DNA from: an uncultured Collinsella sp.
GTDB taxonomy: Bacteria > Actinomycetota > Coriobacteriia > Coriobacteriales > Coriobacteriaceae
NCBI GenBank assembly: GCA_900752475.1
Contig: CAADVJ010000214.1
Location: forward strand, 1 to 11,064
DNA: 11,064 nt
Reading direction: 5' to 3'
Shown here: positions 1 to 6,529 of the stretch, piece after piece
Position numbering within the stretch: the first letter of the stretch is position 1
How the letters are laid out: every line of letters starts with the position of its first letter
The notes under the pieces: generated by a model
Databases searched by the model: none
What the model was told of the DNA's origin: nothing
Seen by the model: the letters and a program-made list of their open reading frames with translations, nothing else
Made by a program: the position numbers and the translations under genes

Positions 1-3000
1 GCGCGTAGGCAGCATCGAGCTTGCGCAGCTGGTTCCTGGGCGTCCAGCCCGCATTGAACACCGTGGTGCCGGCAGCGAGAGAGACCTTATGATCAACGTT
101 TTCGAGGTCTGCCTTGAGCTCCTCGGTGGCTGCGAGCTCGGCCTTGGCCTTGACGATCTCGAAATTCGCATCGACTACTGCCTCGTTTGCTGCGTCGAGC
201 TGCTTTTTGGCCTCGCCAACGCCGGCGTCGGCGGCATCATAGGCTGCCTCGGCATCGTCAACAGCCTTCTGGGCCACGACGTAGCGCTTGAATGCCTCGT
301 TCGCCGCGTCGAGCGCGGACTGCGCGGTCGCGACCTTGCCCCGGGCGTCGACCAGAGCCTGCTGCTTGTTGGAAGCTTCCTGCTGAGCATTTGCGAGAGC
401 CGTTGTGGCAGCGGTCTGTGCAGCCTGGGCCCTCTCCACCTCAGTCTGAGCGGCGGCGTCGGCCTTCGTGGCGGCATCGAGCGCACTCTTTTTGCTCTCA
501 AGATCCGCCCTTGCGGCAGCGAGCTTGGCGGTGAGGTCCTCGACCGAAGCGGTAGCATCGTCATAGGCTTTTTTGGCCTTGTCGAACTTCGCCTGGGCGT
601 CATCGCGAGCAGCCTGCGCCTCGGTCTTGCGGACAGCGGCCTCCTGCGCCTTCTTCTGGCATTCGGAGAGCTTTGCGTTGGCGGCGTCGAGCGCGGACTT
701 GGCAGCGGCAGCCTCGCTCTTGGCGGCATCAAGGTTCGCCTTCGGCGTCGCGATGTCGATACGCTTCAAATTTGCATCGGCCGCGTCATAGGCGGTCTTG
801 GCCGCAGCGGTAGCAGACTTTGCCTTCTCGTACTCGCCCTTGGCGGTATTCACGCTCGTATCGGCCGCGGTGAGGGCATCCTGCGCAGCGGTTTGCCTGC
901 TCGTGGCGGCTTGATACGATGTATCGGCAGCGGCGGAAGCCCGTTCTGCCTCGGCGAGCTTCTCCTGCAGCTGCTTGAGCTGCTCCTTCTGCTCCTGCGT
1001 GCCGCCTGCATTGTAGGCGACATCGATGTAGTCGTTCAGGAGCTTCTTGAACTCGGAGACAGTGAAGTCAGCCTGAGTGTCATCCTCGCTGTAATCGAAT
1101 GCGGTTACCTCGGAATCGGCGTTCTTTCCGCTACCCGTTGCAATACCGATTGCGACCGTAGCAGAATCGACGATGTTAAGATAGTGCCCGCACTCATGGT
1201 AGATGCTCTTGTAGTTCTGATAGATGTAATAGGACTCATATCGGTATTTGCCGAGTTCGTCGCCATACTGCTCTACATACTTGTCGAAGATCTTCTTCTC
1301 CCAAGTATAGAGCCTGGTGTAGGGCCAGCCGAGGGTATCCTCAGTCTCACCGCCGGTGTATGCTCCGCCGCCATCTGCGAGATTTTCTCCATTGTCCCAG
1401 TAGCAGTTTGAGTGCTTCAAATCATTATTCGATGAATAAGACACGTTCAGTGCAGCGGCAACAATCATGCGAAGGCTGACGCTGAGCGCCGACTGGCCGT
1501 TCGCCTTGCGGAGGTTGTTCTGGGTGTCGAGGTAGGTCAGGGCGTTGCGCATCTGCTCCAAGGAAAGCGGGTTGGTGTCGCGAGACATGTCCTGATCGAC
1601 GTACTCGTCATACCATTCGGCCTTGTCATCAGCACCGGTCAGCATCGATACGGCATCCTTGGCGTTCTTTTTCTGCATGGCCGTGAACTGGCTGCCGCCG
1701 CTGATATAGCTCAAGAAGCCGAACATACCCTGGTTGATGACATTCTGGTCTACGGTCATGTTCGACTTGAGGTCGGCAATCTGCTGGTTAAGCTTCTCGA
1801 CCTCGGCGTTCGCAGCGTCGCGGGCTTTTCCCGCAGCAGTGACGTCGGCGTTGGCGGCATCGTAGGCCTTCTGCTTCTGCTTGCGAACCTCGACGAGTCG
1901 GTCGTACTCGGCCTTCTTATCGCCCTCGGTCTGCTGAGCTTGCTCGTATGCATCCTTGGCGGTGGTGTACTTGCCCTTCGCGTCGCTGAACTTCGCGTTC
2001 GCCTCGTCGTATGCAGCCTGCGCGGATGACACGGCAGTATTAGCGGAGTTGACACGCTCCTGAGCAGTAGGAACGGCAGCCTGGGCATTTTTGAGATTCG
2101 ACTGTGCAGTAGCGTCGGCGGCAGTCGCGGCGTCAAGGGCGCTCTTCGCGGTAGCAAGCTCGTTGGCAGCGGTAATCTTCGCGGCCTCGAGCGCACCCAG
2201 ATCGACGCCCGTGCCAGAAGTAGCGGCATCGAGCTCAGCCTGCGCCTGATCCAGCTTCAGCTGGGCGTTGTCATGTGCGGTTTTTGCAGCAACGAGGGCA
2301 GCGGCGGTCTGCTTTTTCTTTGCCTGAGCGGACGTCAGAGCAGACTCGGCATCGCTCTTTGCCTTCTCGGCATTGGAGAGAGCCGTCTTGGCGGCATCGA
2401 GCTCACCCTCGGCAGTCTTCACATCGGCGTTCGCTGCATCGAGTTTTGCCTGCGCGTCATCGACGGCCTTCTTGGCGGCCTCGTACCCATCCATGGCCTC
2501 GAGCTTGGCCTTGGCGTCATCGAGGGCTTTCTTGGCTTCGTCGCGCTTTGTCTCGGCATCCTTGAGCGCCTGGGTCTTTTCATCGACGCTCTTGTTGGCC
2601 TGATCGAGCTGGCCGTTCAGGTCGTCCAGCTTCTTCTGCTGTTGCTCGGCCTTGTCGACGGCCGCCTTAAGCTCGTCAATCTTCTCATGAAGCGCGGCGA
2701 CTTCTGCCGCATTCTGCTCGGCCGTGTTGTCGCTCAGGGCCTTTGCAGCATGGTCTCTTTGCTGCTGCGCCTGCTTTTGAGACTGGCCCGCCGCGTCGGC
2801 CTTCTTCTGGGCCGCATCGTAGGCGGCCTGAGCGTCCTTGAGCTGCTTTGCCGACTCCTCGGCCAGCTGGGCAGCCGTCTTTACGACCGCCTGGTTACCG
2901 GCGACAACGGTGTTCTCTACAGAACTACCCCCCCCCTGAACAGAATCGCCGTTATCGGTTGACGGCGCGGCGATTGCCGCCAGCGGCGACATGAGCGGCT

Positions 3001-3109
3001 GAGCGATGAGGCCCGCCGTCAAAACGGTTGCGACGGCGCGGTTGGCAACGCCCTTGACGTTGACGGCCTTGGCCCGAGGCTCAAAGTGCTGTGGGCTATA
3101 GCTTGCCAT
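1..3109 (-). CDS. Secreted coiled-coil protein with central CAP/SCP domain (partial, C-terminus off the left edge)
   Basis: The frame is open from an ATG at 3109-3107 to the window edge, giving 1036 residues. The start is backed by GGGAG six bases upstream. Residues 1-48 look like a long signal peptide: a basic n-region to R24, a hydrophobic stretch A25-A48 and an Ala-rich cleavage site near A47/A48. Residues 63-448 are an Ala/Lys/Asp/Glu/Gln-rich coiled coil with recurring LDAA-type units. Residues 513-665 resemble a CAP/SCP (PR-1) domain, with H566, GEN at 574-576 and HECGHY at 638-643, supplying the His-Glu-Glu-His cavity residues. A second coiled coil spans about 705-1000. The end of the visible part (from about residue 1005) is no longer coil-like and may start another domain. 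The layout recalls SEC10/PgrA-type surface proteins of Gram-positives, which suggests a surface adhesin or exclusion role. The wall anchor, if any, lies outside the window. A G9 tract sits at codons 58-61. The domain calls are by eye; the exact function is unknown. Confidence 0.85.
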   Translation of the reverse strand, partial: MASYSPQHFEPRAKAVNVKGVANRAVATVLTAGLIAQPLMSPLAAIAAPSTDNGDSVQGGGSSVENTVVAGNQAVVKTAAQLAEESAKQLKDAQAAYDAAQKKADAAGQSQKQAQQQRDHAAKALSDNTAEQNAAEVAALHEKIDELKAAVDKAEQQQKKLDDLNGQLDQANKSVDEKTQALKDAETKRDEAKKALDDAKAKLEAMDGYEAAKKAVDDAQAKLDAANADVKTAEGELDAAKTALSNAEKAKSDAESALTSAQAKKKQTAAALVAAKTAHDNAQLKLDQAQAELDAATSGTGVDLGALEAAKITAANELATAKSALDAATAADATAQSNLKNAQAAVPTAQERVNSANTAVSSAQAAYDEANAKFSDAKGKYTTAKDAYEQAQQTEGDKKAEYDRLVEVRKQKQKAYDAANADVTAAGKARDAANAEVEKLNQQIADLKSNMTVDQNVINQGMFGFLSYISGGSQFTAMQKKNAKDAVSMLTGADDKAEWYDEYVDQDMSRDTNPLSLEQMRNALTYLDTQNNLRKANGQSALSVSLRMIVAAALNVSYSSNNDLKHSNCYWDNGENLADGGGAYTGGETEDTLGWPYTRLYTWEKKIFDKYVEQYGDELGKYRYESYYIYQNYKSIYHECGHYLNIVDSATVAIGIATGSGKNADSEVTAFDYSEDDTQADFTVSEFKKLLNDYIDVAYNAGGTQEQKEQLKQLQEKLAEAERASAAADTSYQAATSRQTAAQDALTAADTSVNTAKGEYEKAKSATAAAKTAYDAADANLKRIDIATPKANLDAAKSEAAAAKSALDAANAKLSECQKKAQEAAVRKTEAQAARDDAQAKFDKAKKAYDDATASVEDLTAKLAAARADLESKKSALDAATKADAAAQTEVERAQAAQTAATTALANAQQEASNKQQALVDARGKVATAQSALDAANEAFKRYVVAQKAVDDAEAAYDAADAGVGEAKKQLDAANEAVVDANFEIVKAKAELAATEELKADLENVDHKVSLAAGTTVFNAGWTPRNQLRKLDAAYA
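2928..2936 (-). repeat. G9 homopolymer tract (candidate phase-variation switch)
   Basis: Nine consecutive C on the plus strand read as nine G in the coding strand of the CAP/coiled-coil gene, at codons 58-61, just after the signal peptide. With nine G the frame continues as Gln-Gly-Gly-Gly-Ser-Ser. With ten G the next codon is TAG. With eight G a TAG follows after Gly-Gly-Val-Val-Leu. Either one-base slip would therefore end the protein at 61-63 residues. The sequence itself shows the tract and the stops; that it switches in vivo is inference. Confidence 0.8.
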
Positions 3110-3120
3110 GGCTTTCTCCC

Positions 3121-3150
3121 TTTGACACGGATGTATCCATACGTATCAAA
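3121..3150 (-). promoter_or_regulatory. Leader stem-loop next to the RBS of the CAP/coiled-coil gene
   Basis: On the minus strand, TTTGATAC (3150-3143) and GTGTCAAA (3128-3121) can form an 8-bp RNA stem with one G-U wobble and a 14-base loop. The GGGAG ribosome binding site (3120-3116) follows directly. It could be a translational control element, an mRNA-stabilising hairpin or, as DNA, a protein-binding dyad. I see no clear -10/-35 pair for this gene. Confidence 0.35.
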
Positions 3151-3174
3151 CGGTAGCTGTCGATTTTTGAATTC

Positions 3175-3186
3175 TGTTGCGCAACA
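3175..3186. promoter_or_regulatory. 12-bp perfect palindrome, possible operator
   Basis: TGTTGCGCAACA is a perfect palindrome in the 307-base divergent region, 66 bases upstream of the minus-strand start and 231 bases from the plus-strand start. A symmetric site of this size fits a dimeric repressor or activator. The regulator is unknown, and a chance occurrence cannot be excluded. Confidence 0.3.
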
Positions 3187-3416
3187 TTGGCGACCAGCGT
3201 ATTTTTTGAAATTCATGCTCCTGTGCTTCACAATTTCGTCACATTTGAAGGAGCTGGTGCATCATATTTTCGCGGGATGGAATTGAGCCTGTGATTTGCA
3301 TTTGCTCCCGCGTCATCCGCCCTATCGGTTTCCGCATCCAACAGACACCCCGCCCGCCACGGTGTAGAGTTAGGACAACGGGCGCGTTGCGCGGACCGCG
3401 CTGGAACGAGGTGGAC

Positions 3417-4556
3417 ATGGAACTCGACAAACAACAGATCAAGCGACTACGCGAACGCCATCACCGGCGCCACGGCATCCGCCCTGCTCATAGCGAGGCC
3501 ATGGAGAACGCCACCCGCTTCCTAAAGCGCGCATTCAACATTCGCGAGGGTCGCGCGCCCTACCACGTAATCCGCAAGCGCTTTGTAAACGGGGCACGCC
3601 TGACCGGCTCCCACCTATGCATCCTCATCATCGCCATGCTCATCGCGAGCATCGGCCTCGATATCGACTCGGACATTGCCATCGTGGGCGCCATGCTCAT
3701 CTGCCCGCTCATGGGCTCGGTCCTTGCCATGGCATACGGCATCGCCACGCTCGACCGCGAGATCACCCTTGAGGCCGTCGCGAGCTTGGCTCTACAGATG
3801 GCCTTTTGCCTAGTCACGTCCACGTTGTACTTTAAGCTCTCGCCCCTTGGCACCACCACGGCCGCCATCATCGACAATTCGACACCGACTGTTTGGGACC
3901 TTGCCGTCGCGCTCGCGGGCGGCTTTGCGGGTGGCCTGGGCAACTCGCGCGACCAGGAACCCGCCACGCTCATCGCCGGGGTGGCTGTGGCGACCGCGCT
4001 CATGCCGCCCCTGTGCGCGGCGGGCTATGGCATCGCCATCGCAAGCGGGTCACTGTTTCTCTCGGCGCTTTACGAGTTTGGCATCAACGTGGTCTTTATC
4101 GCACTCGCGGCCGAAGCCGTTCTGCTTCTTTTGCGCGTGCCGCTCAAGCGCGACCTCAACGGCGACGGCATTGTGACTGCCGAGGAAGATGCCGAGGTCG
4201 ACGAGCTATCACGCAAGGTGCGCCGCCGCATCGTTGTGGGCACGGTAGTCTTTGCCATCCCCTGCATCGTCATGACGGCGGGGTCTATTGGCTCGGCGCA
4301 GTCCGGCGTGCAGGACGGCTACGGCGTCACCGAAACCACGCGCGAGCTTGCCGCGGTGCTGCCAGGCTTTAAGGATTACACCGTCGCCGTCGAAACCTCG
4401 GCTGCCGAGGGCGACAAGGAGGGCCTTGTCGAGCGCCAAACTGTCGCCCATGTGACAACGAGCGTGGCGCTCGGAACGCACGACCGCCACGTCGCCCGCA
4501 AGCTCATCGACCTCAACGTGCCCGAACTCGATCGCGTGGAGTTCGATGTGAAGTAA
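3417..4556 (+). CDS. DUF389-family integral membrane protein with an EF-hand loop
   Basis: The protein has 379 residues. The frame is open from 3291, but the ATG at 3417 is preferred. It has GAGG five bases upstream, and the 42 residues before it are Arg/Pro-rich and unlike the family. Residues 1-60 are basic and cytoplasmic-looking. The membrane core has segments near 66-83, 87-108, 119-139, 159-175, 183-204, 208-239 and 272-292. It includes the DUF389 hallmark of a serine-aspartate loop before GAML and CPLMGSVLAMAYGIA (about 82-110). The final 85 residues form a soluble tail. The unusual feature is an EF-hand-like loop at 246-257 (DLNGDGIVTAEE) between the last two membrane segments. No function is established for the family that I can apply here; a transport or sensing role is only a guess. 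It is transcribed divergently from the CAP gene, and no terminator is evident after the stop. Confidence 0.9.
   Translation: MELDKQQIKRLRERHHRRHGIRPAHSEAMENATRFLKRAFNIREGRAPYHVIRKRFVNGARLTGSHLCILIIAMLIASIGLDIDSDIAIVGAMLICPLMGSVLAMAYGIATLDREITLEAVASLALQMAFCLVTSTLYFKLSPLGTTTAAIIDNSTPTVWDLAVALAGGFAGGLGNSRDQEPATLIAGVAVATALMPPLCAAGYGIAIASGSLFLSALYEFGINVVFIALAAEAVLLLLRVPLKRDLNGDGIVTAEEDAEVDELSRKVRRRIVVGTVVFAIPCIVMTAGSIGSAQSGVQDGYGVTETTRELAAVLPGFKDYTVAVETSAAEGDKEGLVERQTVAHVTTSVALGTHDRHVARKLIDLNVPELDRVEFDVK
4152..4187 (+). other. EF-hand calcium-binding loop within the DUF389 protein
   Basis: The twelve codons encode DLNGDGIVTAEE. This fits the EF-hand consensus: Asp, Asn and Asp at positions 1, 3 and 5, Gly at 6, a hydrophobic residue at 8, Thr at 9 and Glu at 12. 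It lies at residues 246-257, in the charged loop between hydrophobic segments 6 and 7. Whether it binds calcium, and on which side of the membrane it lies, is not shown by the sequence. Confidence 0.6.
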
Positions 4557-4625
4557 TGCGGAACGTGAGGTGGACCCGGCGCGAACGCGCGCAGCCACGG
4601 GGCACAGGCACAGCCAAGCGCGGCC

Positions 4626-5097
4626 CTACAGGTCGTACTTGTACACGCGGTAGATGTACTTTTCGGCTTCCATCTCGTAGGTGGCGATGGGCAGTCCGTA
4701 GCGGTCGTACTCGATAAAGGTCTTGGCCATGCCCGATGCCACGGGCATGCTGTTCGAATTGCCGACGCGCTGCGCACTGCTGACGTAGCCCGAGAACGGC
4801 ACCGCGATCTGGTCCTCAAGTTCGTAGGTGCGCGCCGTCTCGTCCACCGTAAAAATGCGCCCAAACGAATGCGTGCCCTTGTTGTAGTCGGTCACCACCG
4901 CGGAGCCCAGCTGGCCCCAGTCGAACTTGGGATAGCTTTCGGCCGCACCAAAGTTGTTGTCGTATAGCAGCACCTGATAGCGACCGGTCGTTGCCGTGTC
5001 AGAACTCGGCAGATACGTCACGCTGTGCTGGCCCGCGTTGAGCGAAAAATCGCCCTGGGCCTGCAGCAACTTGTCCTCAAAGCCCGAGCCGGCCCAT
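4626..5097 (-). pseudogene. Arylsulfotransferase remnant (C-terminal fragment)
   Basis: The frame from about 5096 to the TAG at 4628-4626 encodes about 156 residues that look like the C-terminal third of an arylsulfate sulfotransferase (ASST/AssT family, usually about 550-600 residues). It reads FEDKLLQAQGDFSLNAGQHS, then a ...LLYDNN stretch, and ends IYRVYKYDL. Such enzymes move sulfate between phenolic compounds. The N-terminal beta-propeller blades are missing, and the upstream frame closes at a TGA (5132-5130). A good ribosome site, AAGGAG (5108-5103), precedes an ATG at 5097-5095, but this ATG is in the wrong frame and stops after six codons. A TTG at 5069 is in frame but lacks support. 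I read it as a dead gene after an internal deletion. A short expressed protein from the TTG is the alternative. Family call moderate, broken state fairly sure. Confidence 0.65.
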
Positions 5098-5144
5098 TGC
5101 CACTCCTTTCTATTTCTGGGTCCATCTTCTCACTGCTGGCGACC

Positions 5145-5182
5145 AAAAATGATCCGTTTTCCTCCGTCCCCGAGGGATCATT
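5145..5182 (-). terminator. Likely terminator of the 3-hydroxyacyl-CoA dehydrogenase gene
   Basis: Two bases after the TAA stop, AATGATCC (5182-5175) pairs with GGATCATT (5155-5148) in a perfect 8-bp stem, and T residues continue to 5145. The 19-base loop can itself fold through CCTC/GAGG. The long loop and short T run keep this at moderate confidence. Confidence 0.55.
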
Positions 5183-5183
5183 G

Positions 5184-6143
5184 TTAGTACTTGAAGAAGC
5201 CCTCGCCCGAACTTTCGCCCAGCTTGCCTTCGTCGAGCATCTGCCTGAGGACGAAGGCCATGGCCTTAAAGTTGTAGGGCATCATCATCTTTTTGAGCAG
5301 TGGGCTCACCAGGCCCGGGACCTTCTGATACTGCATAACGATGTTGTAGGCCGTCTGGATGCCCACCGTGTCGAACACGCGGAACGGGCCCTTGGGAGCG
5401 CCGGTGCCGCGCGTCCATGCGAGGTCGATGCTCTTGGGGTCACTCACGCCCGAGACATACAGGTCAAGGCCCGAAAGCAGCCACGGCACCAGCATGGAAT
5501 TGAGCAGGTAGCCGTTCTTTTCCTTGTTGACGGGCAGGGCAAGCATGCGGATATCGTTGGCAAAGTCGACGAGCTCGTCGAAGTAGCGCTTGTCGGTCTG
5601 GTCCTGGGCCATGACCTCGGTCATGTTGTTCTTCCAGATGGAGTTGGCAAAGTGCAGCGACAGGTACTTCTCGGGGCGACCAGTGTACTTGGCAAAGGTG
5701 CTCGGCAGCAGCGTGGAAGAGTTGGTGACGATGACGGTCTTTTGCGGGAGAACCGGGGCGAGCTTCTTGTAGAAGTCGATCTTTGCCTGGGTGTCCTCGG
5801 CCATAGATTCGATGACCAGGTCGGCGTCGGCCACAGCCTTGGCAAGATCGAGCTCCAGCTTGAGTGTGAAGTAGGCACGCTCGACGGCGTCAAGCGCCGC
5901 CTCTTTGTCGAAGGGCTGGCCGCTATCGGCGATACCGGCGCACCACTCACCCGTACCGTCCGCCATGCCCTCGATAGCCGCGATGTACTCCTTGCGCACG
6001 TGATCAATCTTGGGTTGGGTGCGGCCGATGCTGCCCTCGCTGCGCAGCCAGATCGTCACATCAAAGCCGCAGTAGGCAGCCTGAAAGGCAATCTGGCTTC
6101 CCAACACGCCGCCGCCAGCAACGCAAACGGTCTTGTAGCTCAT
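5184..6143 (-). CDS. 3-hydroxyacyl-CoA dehydrogenase (Hbd/FadB-type, NAD(P)-dependent)
   Basis: A complete protein of 319 residues that reversibly oxidises 3-hydroxyacyl-CoA to 3-oxoacyl-CoA in the cytoplasm. The ATG has AGAGGA seven bases upstream. The N-terminal Rossmann fold shows G10-x-G12-x-x-G15. The family catalytic residues are visible: Ser142/143 in NSST, His164 in LHFANS, Glu176 in MTEV and Asn215 in YLLN. The C-terminal helical dimer domain ends GEGFFKY. It is about 35 residues longer than classical Hbd (about 282), mostly from an insertion between the second beta strand and residue 95. Two points differ from the norm. The HFFNP signature is replaced by HFANS. The acidic residue expected at the end of beta strand 2 is Leu33, followed by Arg34-Ser35, so the cofactor may be NADP(H) rather than NAD(H). 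The gene appears monocistronic. The natural chain length is unknown. Confidence 0.92.
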   Translation of the reverse strand: MSYKTVCVAGGGVLGSQIAFQAAYCGFDVTIWLRSEGSIGRTQPKIDHVRKEYIAAIEGMADGTGEWCAGIADSGQPFDKEAALDAVERAYFTLKLELDLAKAVADADLVIESMAEDTQAKIDFYKKLAPVLPQKTVIVTNSSTLLPSTFAKYTGRPEKYLSLHFANSIWKNNMTEVMAQDQTDKRYFDELVDFANDIRMLALPVNKEKNGYLLNSMLVPWLLSGLDLYVSGVSDPKSIDLAWTRGTGAPKGPFRVFDTVGIQTAYNIVMQYQKVPGLVSPLLKKMMMPYNFKAMAFVLRQMLDEGKLGESSGEGFFKY

Positions 6144-6154
6144 GGAACGGTCCT

Positions 6155-6198
6155 CTCTTACGTAATTCCATAGATGTGTATTTATTCAACCGTAAGAG
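6155..6198 (-). promoter_or_regulatory. Inverted repeat in the leader of the 3-hydroxyacyl-CoA dehydrogenase gene
   Basis: CTCTTACG (6155-6162) and CGTAAGAG (6191-6198) form a perfect 8-bp inverted repeat around a 28-base AT-rich spacer. The start-proximal arm overlaps a TTACGTAA palindrome (6158-6165) and the GAGAGGA ribosome site. In mRNA the pairing would partly mask the ribosome site; in DNA it could bracket a promoter as an operator. No clear -35/-10 pair is recognised. Confidence 0.35.
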
Positions 6199-6310
6199 GG
6201 CTGCACGTCGGGCATGGGTTCTATAAACGGACGGTAATTTGCGGCGAACGGCAACACCTGTTCATTATCTCTCGATTTTGGAGGCCCCTTTTAACGCTGC
6301 TGGACCGCTT

Positions 6311-6440
6311 TTTCGGAAGTGCGGTGAAAAATCGAGTTCCGCCGACCAGACGGACTTTTTTAGCAACAAAACCGCAGGTCGCGAGAGTCTAAAAAGGCGG
6401 TGTGCTCGGGAGGTTCGCGTTTTTCCCCGCACTTCCGAAA
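6311..6440. repeat. Long inverted-repeat element with 21-nt arms
   Basis: The left arm at 6311-6331 (core TTTCGGAAGTGCGG followed by a GAAAAA run) matches the reverse complement of 6420-6440 at 20 of 21 positions. The 88-base interior contains a T6 run (6355-6360) and an A5 run (6392-6396). No transposase and no convincing target-site duplication is visible. It could be a MITE-like or REP-like element, or two converging copies of a dispersed repeat. Confidence 0.55.
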
Positions 6441-6494
6441 TTCGAGTGCACAGAAGGCTGTGACAAAACGATTTACGCAACATATGTCCAGCAA

Positions 6495-6529
6495 AAACGG
6501 GTGGCAGCCGGCACGGCTGCCACCCGTTT
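6495..6529 (-). terminator. Strong intrinsic terminator of the fused activase gene
   Basis: AAACGGGTGGCAGCCG and its exact reverse complement form a perfect 16-bp, GC-rich stem with a 3-base loop (6511-6513). On the minus strand it ends in TTTTT (6497-6493), 29-62 bases beyond the stop codon of the activase gene. The A/T-flanked stem could also act weakly on the plus strand. Confidence 0.9.

Larger units (their letters stand above)
3110..3416. other. Divergent intergenic region between the CAP/coiled-coil gene and the DUF389 gene
   Basis: It holds the RBS and leader hairpin of the minus-strand gene, a 12-bp palindrome, and an AT-rich stretch around 3160-3270 where promoters could lie. A 7-bp inverted repeat, CGCGGGA (3271-3277) with TCCCGCG (3306-3312), is also present. 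For the plus-strand gene, a weak -10-like TAGAGT near 3365-3370 is followed by the RBS at 3408-3411. No convincing promoter pair and no additional gene is visible. Confidence 0.5.

Noticed and set aside
89..1411. Plus-strand open frame of 440 codons rich in Leu/Gly
   Set aside because: It is the antisense reading of the coiled-coil/CAP gene. The repeats of the real coil create the periodic look; no start signal or domain.
3271..3312. Inverted repeat CGCGGGA/TCCCGCG as a terminator
   Set aside because: A 28-base spacer, no T run on either strand, and a location between divergent starts where no transcript should end.
3291..3416. Extended N-terminus (42 more residues) for the DUF389 protein
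   Set aside because: The extra residues are Arg/Pro/Cys-rich, and no ribosome site precedes the ATG at 3291; the ATG at 3417 has GAGG at good spacing.
4557..4625. GCGCGAACGCGC as a terminator between the convergent genes
   Set aside because: Only a 4-bp stem with no T run on either side; common in GC-rich DNA.
5061..5125. Short minus-strand frame starting at the ATG at 5125
   Set aside because: No ribosome site, a random-looking product and overlap with the sulfotransferase remnant.
5025..6173. Plus-strand open frame of 382 codons opposite the dehydrogenase gene
   Set aside because: It overlaps the dehydrogenase with its visible catalytic residues, and its translation has no motif; a shadow frame.
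6311..6440. Insertion sequence with transposase
   Set aside because: The 88-base interior is far too short and no transposase is nearby; only a nonautonomous element or another kind of repeat remains possible.
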